48,307 nt of DNA from NCBI GenBank assembly GCA_030645955.1, contig JAUSMR010000001.1:1-48307 (forward strand). The letters are read 5' to 3'. This document shows, piece after piece, positions 33,729 through 41,573 of this stretch (positions within the stretch are counted from its first letter, which is position 1; each line of letters begins with the position of its first letter). Below the pieces are notes generated by a model. It had not been told where the DNA came from and made no database searches. It saw only the letters and a list, made by a program, of their open reading frames with translations. Both the position numbers and the translations under genes were made by a program. This DNA comes from Gallionella sp. (GTDB lineage: Bacteria; Pseudomonadota; Gammaproteobacteria; Burkholderiales; Gallionellaceae).

Positions 33729-33834
33729 TGCTTGACACGTCCTGGCAGTTGGAACAAACTTTGAGTGCGTCAAATTGTCGCATAGAACAATTACGCTAGA
33801 TATAAACGAAAGTAATAAAACGGGAGGTTATCCA

Positions 33835-33978
33835 ATGGAATCATCCAAGGCTGGGAGTGCGCCAGTTTCCTTCATGCAGCAGCTGCTGCGCAACAATATG
33901 CTGCTATTGACCGTCCTGATAGCTGTTAGTGCTGCGGCTTATTTCGGTATCGGTCTTTTCATGTTGCTCATGCGATAA
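33835..33978 (+). CDS. Micro-membrane protein 1 of the nor cluster
   Basis: A 47-residue single-span protein. A short soluble N-terminus (SSKAGSAPVSFMQQLLRNN) precedes a ~24-residue hydrophobic helix ending LFMLLMR. A GGGAGG Shine-Dalgarno lies 7 bp before ATG 33835. Its N-terminal half resembles that of the next small gene. Position directly before the CuA oxidoreductase subunits suggests a small accessory subunit, comparable in size to CcoQ-type subunits; there is no direct evidence. Confidence 0.7.
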   Translation: MESSKAGSAPVSFMQQLLRNNMLLLTVLIAVSAAAYFGIGLFMLLMR

Positions 33979-34125
33979 ACGCTTTGTCAGGATTTTCTGT
34001 AAGCTGCTTTAAAGCGGCAGCATAAGTCTGGGCATAGAAAAATAGGAAAAACAGAGTTTTCGGGTTGTTTTTGTTTTGTGTCAACTGTCAATGGCGTCAG
34101 CCATCAATTGTTAAGGGAGGAGTAA

Positions 34126-34284
34126 ATGATGTCAGAACCAACTTCAAGTGGTGCGGGCCCCCATTTCATGCAAAAGGCATTGGACAATCAGTGGCTTATG
34201 CTAGCGCTGGGTGTGTTGGTACCTCTGGTGTGTTATACCCTGTGGGGATTATGGGACGTAATCAACATACCGACGGCTCCGTAG
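34126..34284 (+). CDS. Micro-membrane protein 2 of the nor cluster
   Basis: A 52-residue single-span protein (SSGAGPHFMQKALDNQWLML, then a helix and WGLWDVINIPTAP). The strong Shine-Dalgarno AGGGAGG lies just upstream of ATG 34126. The pattern GAGPxFMQxxLxN is shared with micro-protein 1. It is followed after 41 bp by the CuA subunit and is likely part of the same complex. It is too short to be found by ordinary gene callers. Confidence 0.7.
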   Translation: MMSEPTSSGAGPHFMQKALDNQWLMLALGVLVPLVCYTLWGLWDVINIPTAP

Positions 34285-34325
34285 TGGCGCCGTTTTTGAT
34301 TAAATAAATAAGGAGAAATATAACT

Positions 34326-34883
34326 ATGGGAACGTCTTATACCCCCCCCACAAATCCTGACTGGTGGCGTGAACCGATCGAACGCACCGAGATATGGTGG
34401 ATTGTGCTTGCATTTTCATGGTGTGTGTTCATGTTCGTCTGGATGGTCGGCTGGCACTTTGTTGGACCGCAAAATATGAGCAACGTGGCCTACAAAACCA
34501 CACCCGAGAAGTTTTCCAAGCAGGTGGCTGACATGCAGGCGAAGTACACTGTCCGCAAGGATGAAGCCACTGGCGAAGATGTAGTGGCGCCGCCACCCGG
34601 CAGCGATGTCTATCTGGCAGCCATGCAGTGGCAGTTCCGCCCTATTCTCGAATTGCAAAAAGGGCAAAAATATCGCCTTCATATTTCCTCTCTTGATGTG
34701 GGTCATGGATTCTCGTTGCAGCCTGAGAATATCAATTTCCAGGTTTATCCAGGCTACGAGCAGGTTACTTCCATTACCCCCAATAAAACCGGCATATTTG
34801 CCATAGCATGCGGTGAATACTGTGGTGGCGTTGACGCGCTTGGTCATCACACGATGCTGGGCAGAATTTACGTAAAGGAGTAG
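34326..34883 (+). CDS. CuA-containing subunit II of an NO reductase-like heme-copper enzyme
   Basis: A 185-residue protein with one N-terminal membrane span (~24-48) and a periplasmic cupredoxin domain. CuA ligands are visible: His127 in DVGHGFSLQPENINFQVYPG, and Cys162, Glu164, Cys166, His174 and Met177 in ACGEYCGGVDALGHHTMLG. The gap between the second Cys and the His is seven residues instead of the usual three. The single span and the ENINFQV stretch resemble ba3/B-type subunits and the NorY subunit of sNOR. It accepts electrons from a cytochrome c. The gene is 6 bp before the catalytic subunit. Confidence 0.8.
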   Translation: MGTSYTPPTNPDWWREPIERTEIWWIVLAFSWCVFMFVWMVGWHFVGPQNMSNVAYKTTPEKFSKQVADMQAKYTVRKDEATGEDVVAPPPGSDVYLAAMQWQFRPILELQKGQKYRLHISSLDVGHGFSLQPENINFQVYPGYEQVTSITPNKTGIFAIACGEYCGGVDALGHHTMLGRIYVKE

Positions 34884-34889
34884 AAAATA

Positions 34890-36614
34890 ATGACGACAAC
34901 AACAATGTCTGATTTCCGCATTGATCCAGTGTCCGGCCTCAAGATTCACAGAACGGCCAATACGCTGGTCAAGTGGAATGCGTTTGCGGCAGTAGTGTTC
35001 TTGCTGGTCGGTGGCCTGTTTGGTCTTTTGGTGGCGCTTACCCGTATGCCGAGCGTGCAACTGCTCACCCCTGAGTTTTTTTACCTGGCTTTGACGGCTC
35101 ATGGCTTGGTTAATCTGGCGGTGTGGATCATTTTCTTTGAAATGGCCGTGCTGTATTTCCTGGGCGCGCATGTGCTGGGTAACCGAATAGCAACACCACG
35201 TTGGGCATGGACACAGTTCTGGCTCATGCTCGTCGGTGCAGCCTTGGTTGCCATTGCAGTGTTGGCACCATTGTGGGGCGGCAAACCATCAAGCGTGATG
35301 ATGACTTCCTATCCTCCGCTGATGGCTGAACCGCATTTCTATCTGGGTCTGATCCTGTTTGCTGTGGGTGCGCTGATCGGCTGTTTTGTGTTTCTCGGCA
35401 CGCTGGTGGTTGCCAAGAGAGAAAAAACATATAACGGATCGCTTCCGCTGGTAGTGTTCGGCGGCGTGACGGCTACCGTGATTGCCGTTTTCACCATCGT
35501 TTCCGGCGCGCTGATCCTGATCCCCACATTTCTCTGGTCGGTGGGCCTGATCAGTCATATTGATCCCATGATGTATCGGGTTATCTGGTGGGGCTTTGGT
35601 CACTCCTCGCAGCAAATCAACGTGGTTACCCATATCTCCATCTGGTATCTCATTGCATCGTTGGTATTCGGCGCCAAGCCAATGTCAGAGAAGGTAAGCC
35701 GAGGCGCGTTCCTGCTGTATATCCTGTTCCTGCAACTGGGTTCCGCGCATCACCTGCTGTCTGACCCGGGGTTGACTTCTGCCTGGAAGATATTCAATAC
35801 CAGCTACATGATTTATCTGGCAGTTCTGGCCAGTATGATCCACGGTTTGACCGTACCTGGTTCCATTGAAGTCGCACAACGCAGGAAGGGTATGGATACC
35901 GGCTTGTTTACCTGGCTTCGCAAGGCGCCTTGGGGCAATCCGATTTTCTCAGGCATGTTCCTGTCACTGGTAGGTTTCGGCTTCATCGGAGGCATCACCG
36001 GCGTGGTGATGAGCGTGGAGCAGATCAATATGATCATCCACAACACCACGTATCTGCCAGGCCATTTCCATGGCACTCTGGTAGCCGGTACTACCATGGC
36101 ATTCATGGCAGTTACTTACTGGTTGATTCCGGTGGTGTTCCAACGCAAGATAGCTCTGGCCGGGGTGGCGAAATTGCAACCGTACATCTTTAGTCTTGGC
36201 GCTTGGGTCTTTTCGATCGCCCTGATGGGTGCCGGTACTTTGGGTGTGCAGCGCCGTCATGCGGATATCACTTTCGCCGGTCAGCCGCTGGCTTATGAAT
36301 ACCCGGAAATCGCCAAGGGTTTGATGGATCTGGGCGAAATCTTCGCTGTGGTTATGTCGGTTGGCGCGATCATGTTTATCGTTGTCGTGCTGGCATCCAT
36401 TTTTGCGGGTGAGCGCATTCCGGAAGGTTCCGCGCCTTGGCCGAAAGTGGAAGAAGCCGATGTTGTGGCCGAGAGAACAGGAAAGAAACACGTCGGCATG
36501 TGGGGTATGGAAGCACCTGGAACCTTTGTGCTCGCCATGATCCTTTTCGTGACTATCGTGTTGTACTACTTTATTAACTTCAAGTATTTGTCCACTGTAT
36601 GGGGCATGTCCTAA
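34890..36614 (+). CDS. Catalytic subunit of an sNOR/eNOR-like nitric oxide reductase (heme-copper family)
   Basis: A 574-residue, ~13-span protein with all six metal-binding His of the superfamily: His71 (TAHGLVNLAVW), His238 (WGFGHSSQQ), His287-288 (GSAHHLL), His392 and His394 (PGHFHG). The cross-linked Tyr of oxygen reductases, four residues after His238, is Gln242. Loss of that Tyr is typical of NO reductases in this superfamily. With a CuA subunit and SenC/CtaB nearby the gene set resembles norSY-senC of ammonia oxidisers. The inferred reaction is 2 NO to N2O with electrons from cytochrome c. An unusual oxygen reductase is the alternative. Confidence 0.75.
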   Translation: MTTTTMSDFRIDPVSGLKIHRTANTLVKWNAFAAVVFLLVGGLFGLLVALTRMPSVQLLTPEFFYLALTAHGLVNLAVWIIFFEMAVLYFLGAHVLGNRIATPRWAWTQFWLMLVGAALVAIAVLAPLWGGKPSSVMMTSYPPLMAEPHFYLGLILFAVGALIGCFVFLGTLVVAKREKTYNGSLPLVVFGGVTATVIAVFTIVSGALILIPTFLWSVGLISHIDPMMYRVIWWGFGHSSQQINVVTHISIWYLIASLVFGAKPMSEKVSRGAFLLYILFLQLGSAHHLLSDPGLTSAWKIFNTSYMIYLAVLASMIHGLTVPGSIEVAQRRKGMDTGLFTWLRKAPWGNPIFSGMFLSLVGFGFIGGITGVVMSVEQINMIIHNTTYLPGHFHGTLVAGTTMAFMAVTYWLIPVVFQRKIALAGVAKLQPYIFSLGAWVFSIALMGAGTLGVQRRHADITFAGQPLAYEYPEIAKGLMDLGEIFAVVMSVGAIMFIVVVLASIFAGERIPEGSAPWPKVEEADVVAERTGKKHVGMWGMEAPGTFVLAMILFVTIVLYYFINFKYLSTVWGMS

Positions 36615-36868
36615 AGTAAGAAGAAGGGAGGGGTGCTTGGCATCCTTCCCTGATTCCTGCAAGAAAAGTAGAGATTCAGTTAGAGGGAGACCTCTAACCT
36701 AAGCCTGATATTGTGCCCCTTGGCAGATGCAAACAAATGACTGAGGTGGGTAGTAGTAACGCAACAAGCGGGCATGGTTTAGGTTAGAAGTATTCAGAGG
36801 CAAAAGCTTGGTTAAAATCAACTAACACCTATCTCCTGATAGTGGAGAGAGAGGAAGGATACGGACGT
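36615..36868 (+). other. Intergenic region with two hairpins
   Basis: Hairpin GGGAGGGGTGC/GCATCCTTCCC (36627-36649) and hairpin GTTAGAGG/CCTCTAAC (36677-36697). Neither has a T-run. The remainder is A/T-rich and may contain a promoter for ctaB. Confidence 0.45.
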
Positions 36869-37732
36869 ATGATAATGGTCAAAGAGTATATTAATCTCTT
36901 CAAGTTACGCATAGGCGTGGTGATTACCCTCGCGGCATTGGGCGGCATGGCAATTACCCCAGGGCAAGCACTGACCAGTTGGCAAGTTCTTGTTCTGTCG
37001 CTGACGGTTATGATGGCATCAGCAGCTGCGGGAGCCTTCAACCAATACTTTGAACGCGATATCGATGCAAAAATGACGCGTACAAAAAACCGCCCTTTTG
37101 TAAATGGTTTTTTTCAGCACAGTCGCAAGTGGTTGGTGATAATCGGGTTGATGTTGGCGGTTGCGGTGACATCCGCCGCCCTCGCATTTAATGCGATAAC
37201 GGCACTCAATATTTTTCTCGGCGCGTTTACTTACGCTATTGTTTATACGGCCTGGCTGAAACGGCGCACTTGGTTGAATATCGTATTTGGCGGATTGGCA
37301 GGGAGTTTCGCGGTGCTTGCCGGCGCGGCGGCAGTCGACCCTTCGTTGGGCCCGCTTCCTGTGCTGCTGGCATTGGTGTTGTTTTTATGGACCCCCCCCC
37401 ATTTCTGGAGCCTGGCGATAGTTATTCGCGATCAATATGCCGCAGCAGGCGTTCCCATGCTGCCAGTGGTAAAGGGCGATCAAAAAGCTGCGCGTATCAT
37501 CCTGGGTCACACCATCCTTCTGGTGATGGTTTCACTTTTGCCGGGGTTTTACGGTTTAGGCTGGATTTATCTAACTGGAGCCTTGCTGGGAGGAATTTAT
37601 TTTATTATCAAAAGTGTGCAGTTGGTGCGTAATCCCACGAAACAGGCAGCTATGGCCAATTTTGTTGCGTCGCTGGTGCAATTTAGTGTGTTGATGGTAG
37701 CTTTGATGCTGGAAGTGAATTTCGGTTCTTAA
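36869..37732 (+). CDS. ctaB: Protoheme IX farnesyltransferase (heme O synthase)
   Basis: A 287-residue UbiA-family membrane prenyltransferase converting heme B to heme O. The first Asp-rich motif is FERDIDAKMTRTKNRP. The loop LWTPPHFWSLAI and a DQYAAAGVPMLPVV motif are also diagnostic. ATG 36869 follows GGAAGGA by 8 bp. Its position next to the heme-copper subunits suggests their high-spin site uses heme O or, with ctaA at 46618, heme A. A strong terminator follows. Confidence 0.92.
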   Translation: MIMVKEYINLFKLRIGVVITLAALGGMAITPGQALTSWQVLVLSLTVMMASAAAGAFNQYFERDIDAKMTRTKNRPFVNGFFQHSRKWLVIIGLMLAVAVTSAALAFNAITALNIFLGAFTYAIVYTAWLKRRTWLNIVFGGLAGSFAVLAGAAAVDPSLGPLPVLLALVLFLWTPPHFWSLAIVIRDQYAAAGVPMLPVVKGDQKAARIILGHTILLVMVSLLPGFYGLGWIYLTGALLGGIYFIIKSVQLVRNPTKQAAMANFVASLVQFSVLMVALMLEVNFGS

Positions 37733-37750
37733 TTTGCATTTTTTGAATAT

Positions 37751-37787
37751 ACAGCCTGCCTGATGTTTGTGCAGGCTGTTTTTTTTA
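37751..37787 (+). terminator. Rho-independent terminator after ctaB
   Basis: A perfect 9-bp stem ACAGCCTGC / GCAGGCTGT followed by eight T. Confidence 0.9.
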
Positions 37788-38143
37788 TAGCGAAGTTACT
37801 AGCAAATTGTTCTAAAGACTCGTTTCATGAGTTCATGTAATTTTTGTATAAAATTGTATTAGACTTTTGCCGAGTGCCAAATTCCGAGTTACGTAGTTTG
37901 AAAGATCGCTCTCGAAGGGTGTGTGCTCCGGATCACCTCATTGAATCTTAGCCTAAGCTCGGGGTAGCCTGAGTTATGCAAATTTTGAGATACACTTAAA
38001 ATCTGGCTTGCACTTTTGGTATATATTATTAAAATAGTCGGGTATTGTTTAAACGTAACCGTTTTGTAAATGCAAAACGACTTCTTTCTGCTTCTTGCGG
38101 GCTGGACTATTTCGATAAATTATAGATTCAAAAAATATAAATT
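37788..38143 (+). other. A/T-rich upstream region of the SCO gene
   Basis: No gene is seen. It contains several A/T stretches (TTTTGTATAAAATTGTATT at ~37845; TATATTATTAAAATAG at ~38022) that could be promoters. I recognise no clear regulator site. Confidence 0.4.
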
Positions 38144-39037
38144 ATGCATCATCTGTCATTACCGCTAAGTTTGGCTGTTTTATTATCTGTAGCGCCCCTT
38201 TCCGTGGCGAAGGATCTGGATGTCAGTGGTGCAAGTCTGTATAAAACCACTGTTTTGACGGCAAAGTTGCAGGTGCAACCAGAAGAGGCAGTCACCCAGA
38301 TTTTTGATGAGAAAGCAGCTCTAAAAGCAAGCCAGGACGCGATAGGTAATCGACTTGGCGATTACACTTTACAGGATCGTAGCGGGCGTACCGTGCGTTT
38401 GTCCGATTATTTGGGCAAACCACTGGTTATCAGCATGATTTATACCCATTGCCCGATCATCTGCGCGACTACAACGCGCAGTTTAAGCGCACTCAAGCTG
38501 TCTCAAGATGCGCTTGGTGCTGACAGCTTTGGCGTGTTGACGGTTGGTTTTGATACAGAAAATGATATTCCGGAGACGATGGGTGATTTTGCCAAACGGA
38601 TGGATGTGAATCTGCCCAACTGGGAATTCGTTAGTTCTGACCCGGATACGATCAATAAACTAAGCAAAGATTTGGGGTTTACCTTTTTGCCATCTGCTGA
38701 TGGGGGGTTCAACCATATAACTCAAACAACTTTTATTGATGGGGAGGGCAGGGTATATCTCCATGTATACGGAGATGAGTTTGAAAACCAGACGCTGCTT
38801 CAACCGCTAAAGGACTTGATTTACAACATCAAAACAGCAAAACCGGGAATTGCTGGGCTGTCAAATAAAGTGAAACTCTTTTGCACGGTATACGACGTAA
38901 AAACGGGAAAATACAGGCTGGATTATAGTTATTTTTACGGAATTGGACTGGGTGTTTTAGCCACCCTGCTTATTACCTGGTGGATAGTGCTTGAACATCG
39001 TCGCAGCCCGAAGAAGAGCTACCCAAGTTATGAATGA
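38144..39037 (+). CDS. SCO1/SenC-family copper chaperone
   Basis: A 297-residue thioredoxin-fold protein. After the signal peptide and a spacer, the copper-binding CPIIC motif (THCPIICATT) sits near residue 107 and the conserved His in GGFNHITQTTFID near 190. The C-terminus carries an extra membrane span (~265-285), which is unusual compared with N-anchored Sco proteins. SCO proteins load or reduce CuA of subunit II; the CuA subunit encoded 3 kb upstream is the natural client. This is the SenC role seen beside norSY. Confidence 0.88.
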   Translation: MHHLSLPLSLAVLLSVAPLSVAKDLDVSGASLYKTTVLTAKLQVQPEEAVTQIFDEKAALKASQDAIGNRLGDYTLQDRSGRTVRLSDYLGKPLVISMIYTHCPIICATTTRSLSALKLSQDALGADSFGVLTVGFDTENDIPETMGDFAKRMDVNLPNWEFVSSDPDTINKLSKDLGFTFLPSADGGFNHITQTTFIDGEGRVYLHVYGDEFENQTLLQPLKDLIYNIKTAKPGIAGLSNKVKLFCTVYDVKTGKYRLDYSYFYGIGLGVLATLLITWWIVLEHRRSPKKSYPSYE

Positions 39038-39106
39038 GATATGCAACGTTACCCCATTTGGTTGCGCACAATCCGCATTATCAGAATCACTTTCTAAGAT
39101 TTTACG

Positions 39107-41050
39107 ATGATTAAACTCATGCATCGTATTGGTCAAAGCATTTTTCTGCGTCTGGAGAGTGCTCTCAATAGCGTATTTGGCCCGGAATTGAACCCTTTCT
39201 ATTATCTGGGCGCGATTTCTTATCTGATGTTCTGGATCATCGTAGTCAGCGGTTTTTATATATACGCTTTTTACGATACCGGCGTGAATGATGCTTTCAA
39301 TTCGGTGGAGCAGATTACCAACAAGCAATGGTATCTGGGCGGCATAATGCGCAGCCTGCACCGTTATGCTTCCGACGGCATGATATTGTTTGGCGTTTTG
39401 CACATGCTGCGCAACTTTGCCTTTGACCGCTACCGGAATTTCAGGTGGTTTTCATGGTATACGGGCATTCTGGTGCTGTGGCTGATTTATATAGCGGGTA
39501 TAAATGGCTACTGGCTGGTTTGGGATAAGCTGGCACAGTTTGCCGCGGTGGCGACTGCGGAATGGCTGGATGCGCTGCCAATTTTCAGTGCCCCCCTAGT
39601 GCGCAATTTCCTCGAGCAGGGCAGTGTCAATGATCGCTTCTTCTCCCTGCTTTCATTTATTCACCTGGGTATTCCGTTGGGTACTTTTGGACTCATCTGG
39701 ATACACACCCAGCGTGTACCGCAGGCTAAAACGTCTCCCCCAAGGGCACTTACGGTCGGTTTGATTCTGTCCATGCTGGTACTTGCGCTGGTCTGGCCGG
39801 CATTAAGCCAGGGGCAGGCTGACCTGGACTCTGCACCATTTGTTTTAAATCTGGACTGGTTCTATTTATGGAGTTATCCGTTGCTCTATTCCTGGGGCCC
39901 GGGCAAGGTTTGGGTATTGGTGGGGGTTGTTACAAGCATTCTTTTGTTGTTGCCGTTTTTGGGAGGGAAGAAGTTCGGCAAGGGTGAATATGAGATCACC
40001 ACAGTTCCAGGGGGACATGCGGTTATTTCCAGAGAAGGCGAAACCGTGCTTGAGGCTGCACTGCGCCAAGGATTGAATCTGCCATATGTTTGCCGCGACG
40101 GAGCCTGTGGCGTCTGCAAGGGCAAGATACTGAGCGGCATGGTTGACTATGGCACTTACCAGAAAGACGCACTCACCGATGCTGAGAAAGAGAAGGGCAT
40201 GGCCCTGCTTTGCTGCGCCAAGCCGCTATCCAATCTGAGCATAGAATGTGACGAAGTCGATGAGTTGAAGGGTTTTCCGGTCAAGACCATGAAGTTCAGG
40301 GTGCAAAAAATGGAGCGGGCGACACCAGATGTGATGTTGCTTGATTTGCGGCCGGAAGGCGATGAGCAGATGAGTTTTATCGCTGGGCAGTATGTTGCCG
40401 TGCAACTGGATGACGGTACCAAACGCAGCTACTCCATCGCCAATGCCCCGCATGAATCGGATCACCTGCAACTGCACATCCGTCTGGTAAAAGGCGGTAA
40501 ATTCACCAGCCATGTCTTCGATGGAATGAAAGTGGGTGATGTGCTGCAAGTGGAGGGTCCGCTTGGCGCTTTCTTCCTGCATGAAGAAGGTGACAAACCT
40601 ATTATCTTCATGTCTGGAGGGTGCGGTTTCGGCTCGGTCAAGGGCATGGTGGAACATGCCTTTAAAATCGGGTTAAACCGCCCCATGACACTGTACTGGG
40701 GTGCCAGAACACCGGAAGATTTTTATCTTGCGGATTTGCCTGAAAAATGGCAGCGGGAGCATGACAATTTCAAATTCATACCGGTTCTGTCCGAACCAAA
40801 ACCGGAATATGGCTGGCAGGGCAGAGTCGGCCAGGTTCATGAGGCTATCCTGCAGGATTACCAACAACTGGACGGCTATCAGGTATATGCCTGCGGTTCG
40901 CCTGAGATGGTCGAGGCGGGTCTTGCGCCATTCATGGACAAAGGATTACCGGAAGATCAGTATTTTGCTGATAAATTTTCGATTGCATGCCACATAGCTC
41001 CGGTTGCGGAAGCATCAATAATATCCTCCGAAGGGGTGAAGTATGGCTAA
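39107..41050 (+). CDS. Diheme cytochrome b / [2Fe-2S] ferredoxin / FAD-NAD(P)H reductase fusion
   Basis: A 647-residue three-part membrane protein. Residues 25-285 are a b6-like diheme cytochrome b with His85/His99 and His186/His200, spaced 14 and 14 as in cytochrome b6. Residues ~295-385 are a plant-type ferredoxin (CRDGACGVCKGKILSG, then CC at 369-370). Residues ~392-630 are a ferredoxin-NADP reductase-like module with RSYSIAN (FAD), FMSGGCGFGSVKGM (NAD(P)) and YACGSPEM. The architecture implies electron transfer between NAD(P)H and the b-hemes/quinone. No Rieske protein or cytochrome c1 gene accompanies it. It overlaps the next gene by 8 bp. The direction of flow and physiological partner are unknown. 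Confidence 0.85.
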   Translation: MIKLMHRIGQSIFLRLESALNSVFGPELNPFYYLGAISYLMFWIIVVSGFYIYAFYDTGVNDAFNSVEQITNKQWYLGGIMRSLHRYASDGMILFGVLHMLRNFAFDRYRNFRWFSWYTGILVLWLIYIAGINGYWLVWDKLAQFAAVATAEWLDALPIFSAPLVRNFLEQGSVNDRFFSLLSFIHLGIPLGTFGLIWIHTQRVPQAKTSPPRALTVGLILSMLVLALVWPALSQGQADLDSAPFVLNLDWFYLWSYPLLYSWGPGKVWVLVGVVTSILLLLPFLGGKKFGKGEYEITTVPGGHAVISREGETVLEAALRQGLNLPYVCRDGACGVCKGKILSGMVDYGTYQKDALTDAEKEKGMALLCCAKPLSNLSIECDEVDELKGFPVKTMKFRVQKMERATPDVMLLDLRPEGDEQMSFIAGQYVAVQLDDGTKRSYSIANAPHESDHLQLHIRLVKGGKFTSHVFDGMKVGDVLQVEGPLGAFFLHEEGDKPIIFMSGGCGFGSVKGMVEHAFKIGLNRPMTLYWGARTPEDFYLADLPEKWQREHDNFKFIPVLSEPKPEYGWQGRVGQVHEAILQDYQQLDGYQVYACGSPEMVEAGLAPFMDKGLPEDQYFADKFSIACHIAPVAEASIISSEGVKYG

Positions 41051-41570
41051 GCCTTTGCAATATATCGGCCAAGGATTGTTTTACACCCTGTTTATGGGTG
41101 TGATTGGCTATTTCTCAACTTTTCCGGCATATACTCACTTGCTGCCGGATGAAACATTGATCAAATTAAGTTTCAGACATGCCGGGCAGCACGTGGGAGA
41201 GTGCCGCGAACGTACCCCGGAAGAGATGGCCAAACTTCCTGAATACCAGCGTAAAGGAGGGACTACGGTATGTCCGCGCGGGCGGGCTGATGTGGTCGTT
41301 GAGCTGGAAATGGACGGAAAGCAGCTCTATCATGAAATATTGAGGCCGACCGGGTTGGCGCACAGCAGTAATGCCAATATTTACCGGCGCATCCCAGTGA
41401 AGGCTGGAGTACATACCCTGAAGGCTCGCCTGAAGGATCATCCCGGGGATGATTTCAACTATGTAAGCGAGGAAACGGTCAACCTTGCGCCGGGCCGTAT
41501 TCTGGTGATCGATTTCAAGGCGGCGACAGGCGGATTCATTTTCAAGAATAAAAATGCAACCCAGGGATAA
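41043..41570 (+). CDS. Membrane-anchored protein of unknown function in the nor cluster
   Basis: A 175-residue protein. One N-terminal hydrophobic segment (~8-28) precedes a periplasmic-type beta-rich domain with two Cys (GECRER; TVCPRG) that may form a disulfide. FRHAGQHVGECRERTPEEMA and RRIPVKAGVHTLKARLKDHP are distinctive. I do not recognise the family. It is translationally coupled with the cytochrome b fusion upstream (8-bp overlap) and lies 3 bp before the heme-copper-like gene, so it is a good candidate subunit or assembly factor. Confidence 0.6.
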   Translation: MAKPLQYIGQGLFYTLFMGVIGYFSTFPAYTHLLPDETLIKLSFRHAGQHVGECRERTPEEMAKLPEYQRKGGTTVCPRGRADVVVELEMDGKQLYHEILRPTGLAHSSNANIYRRIPVKAGVHTLKARLKDHPGDDFNYVSEETVNLAPGRILVIDFKAATGGFIFKNKNATQG

Positions 41571-41573
41571 CGA

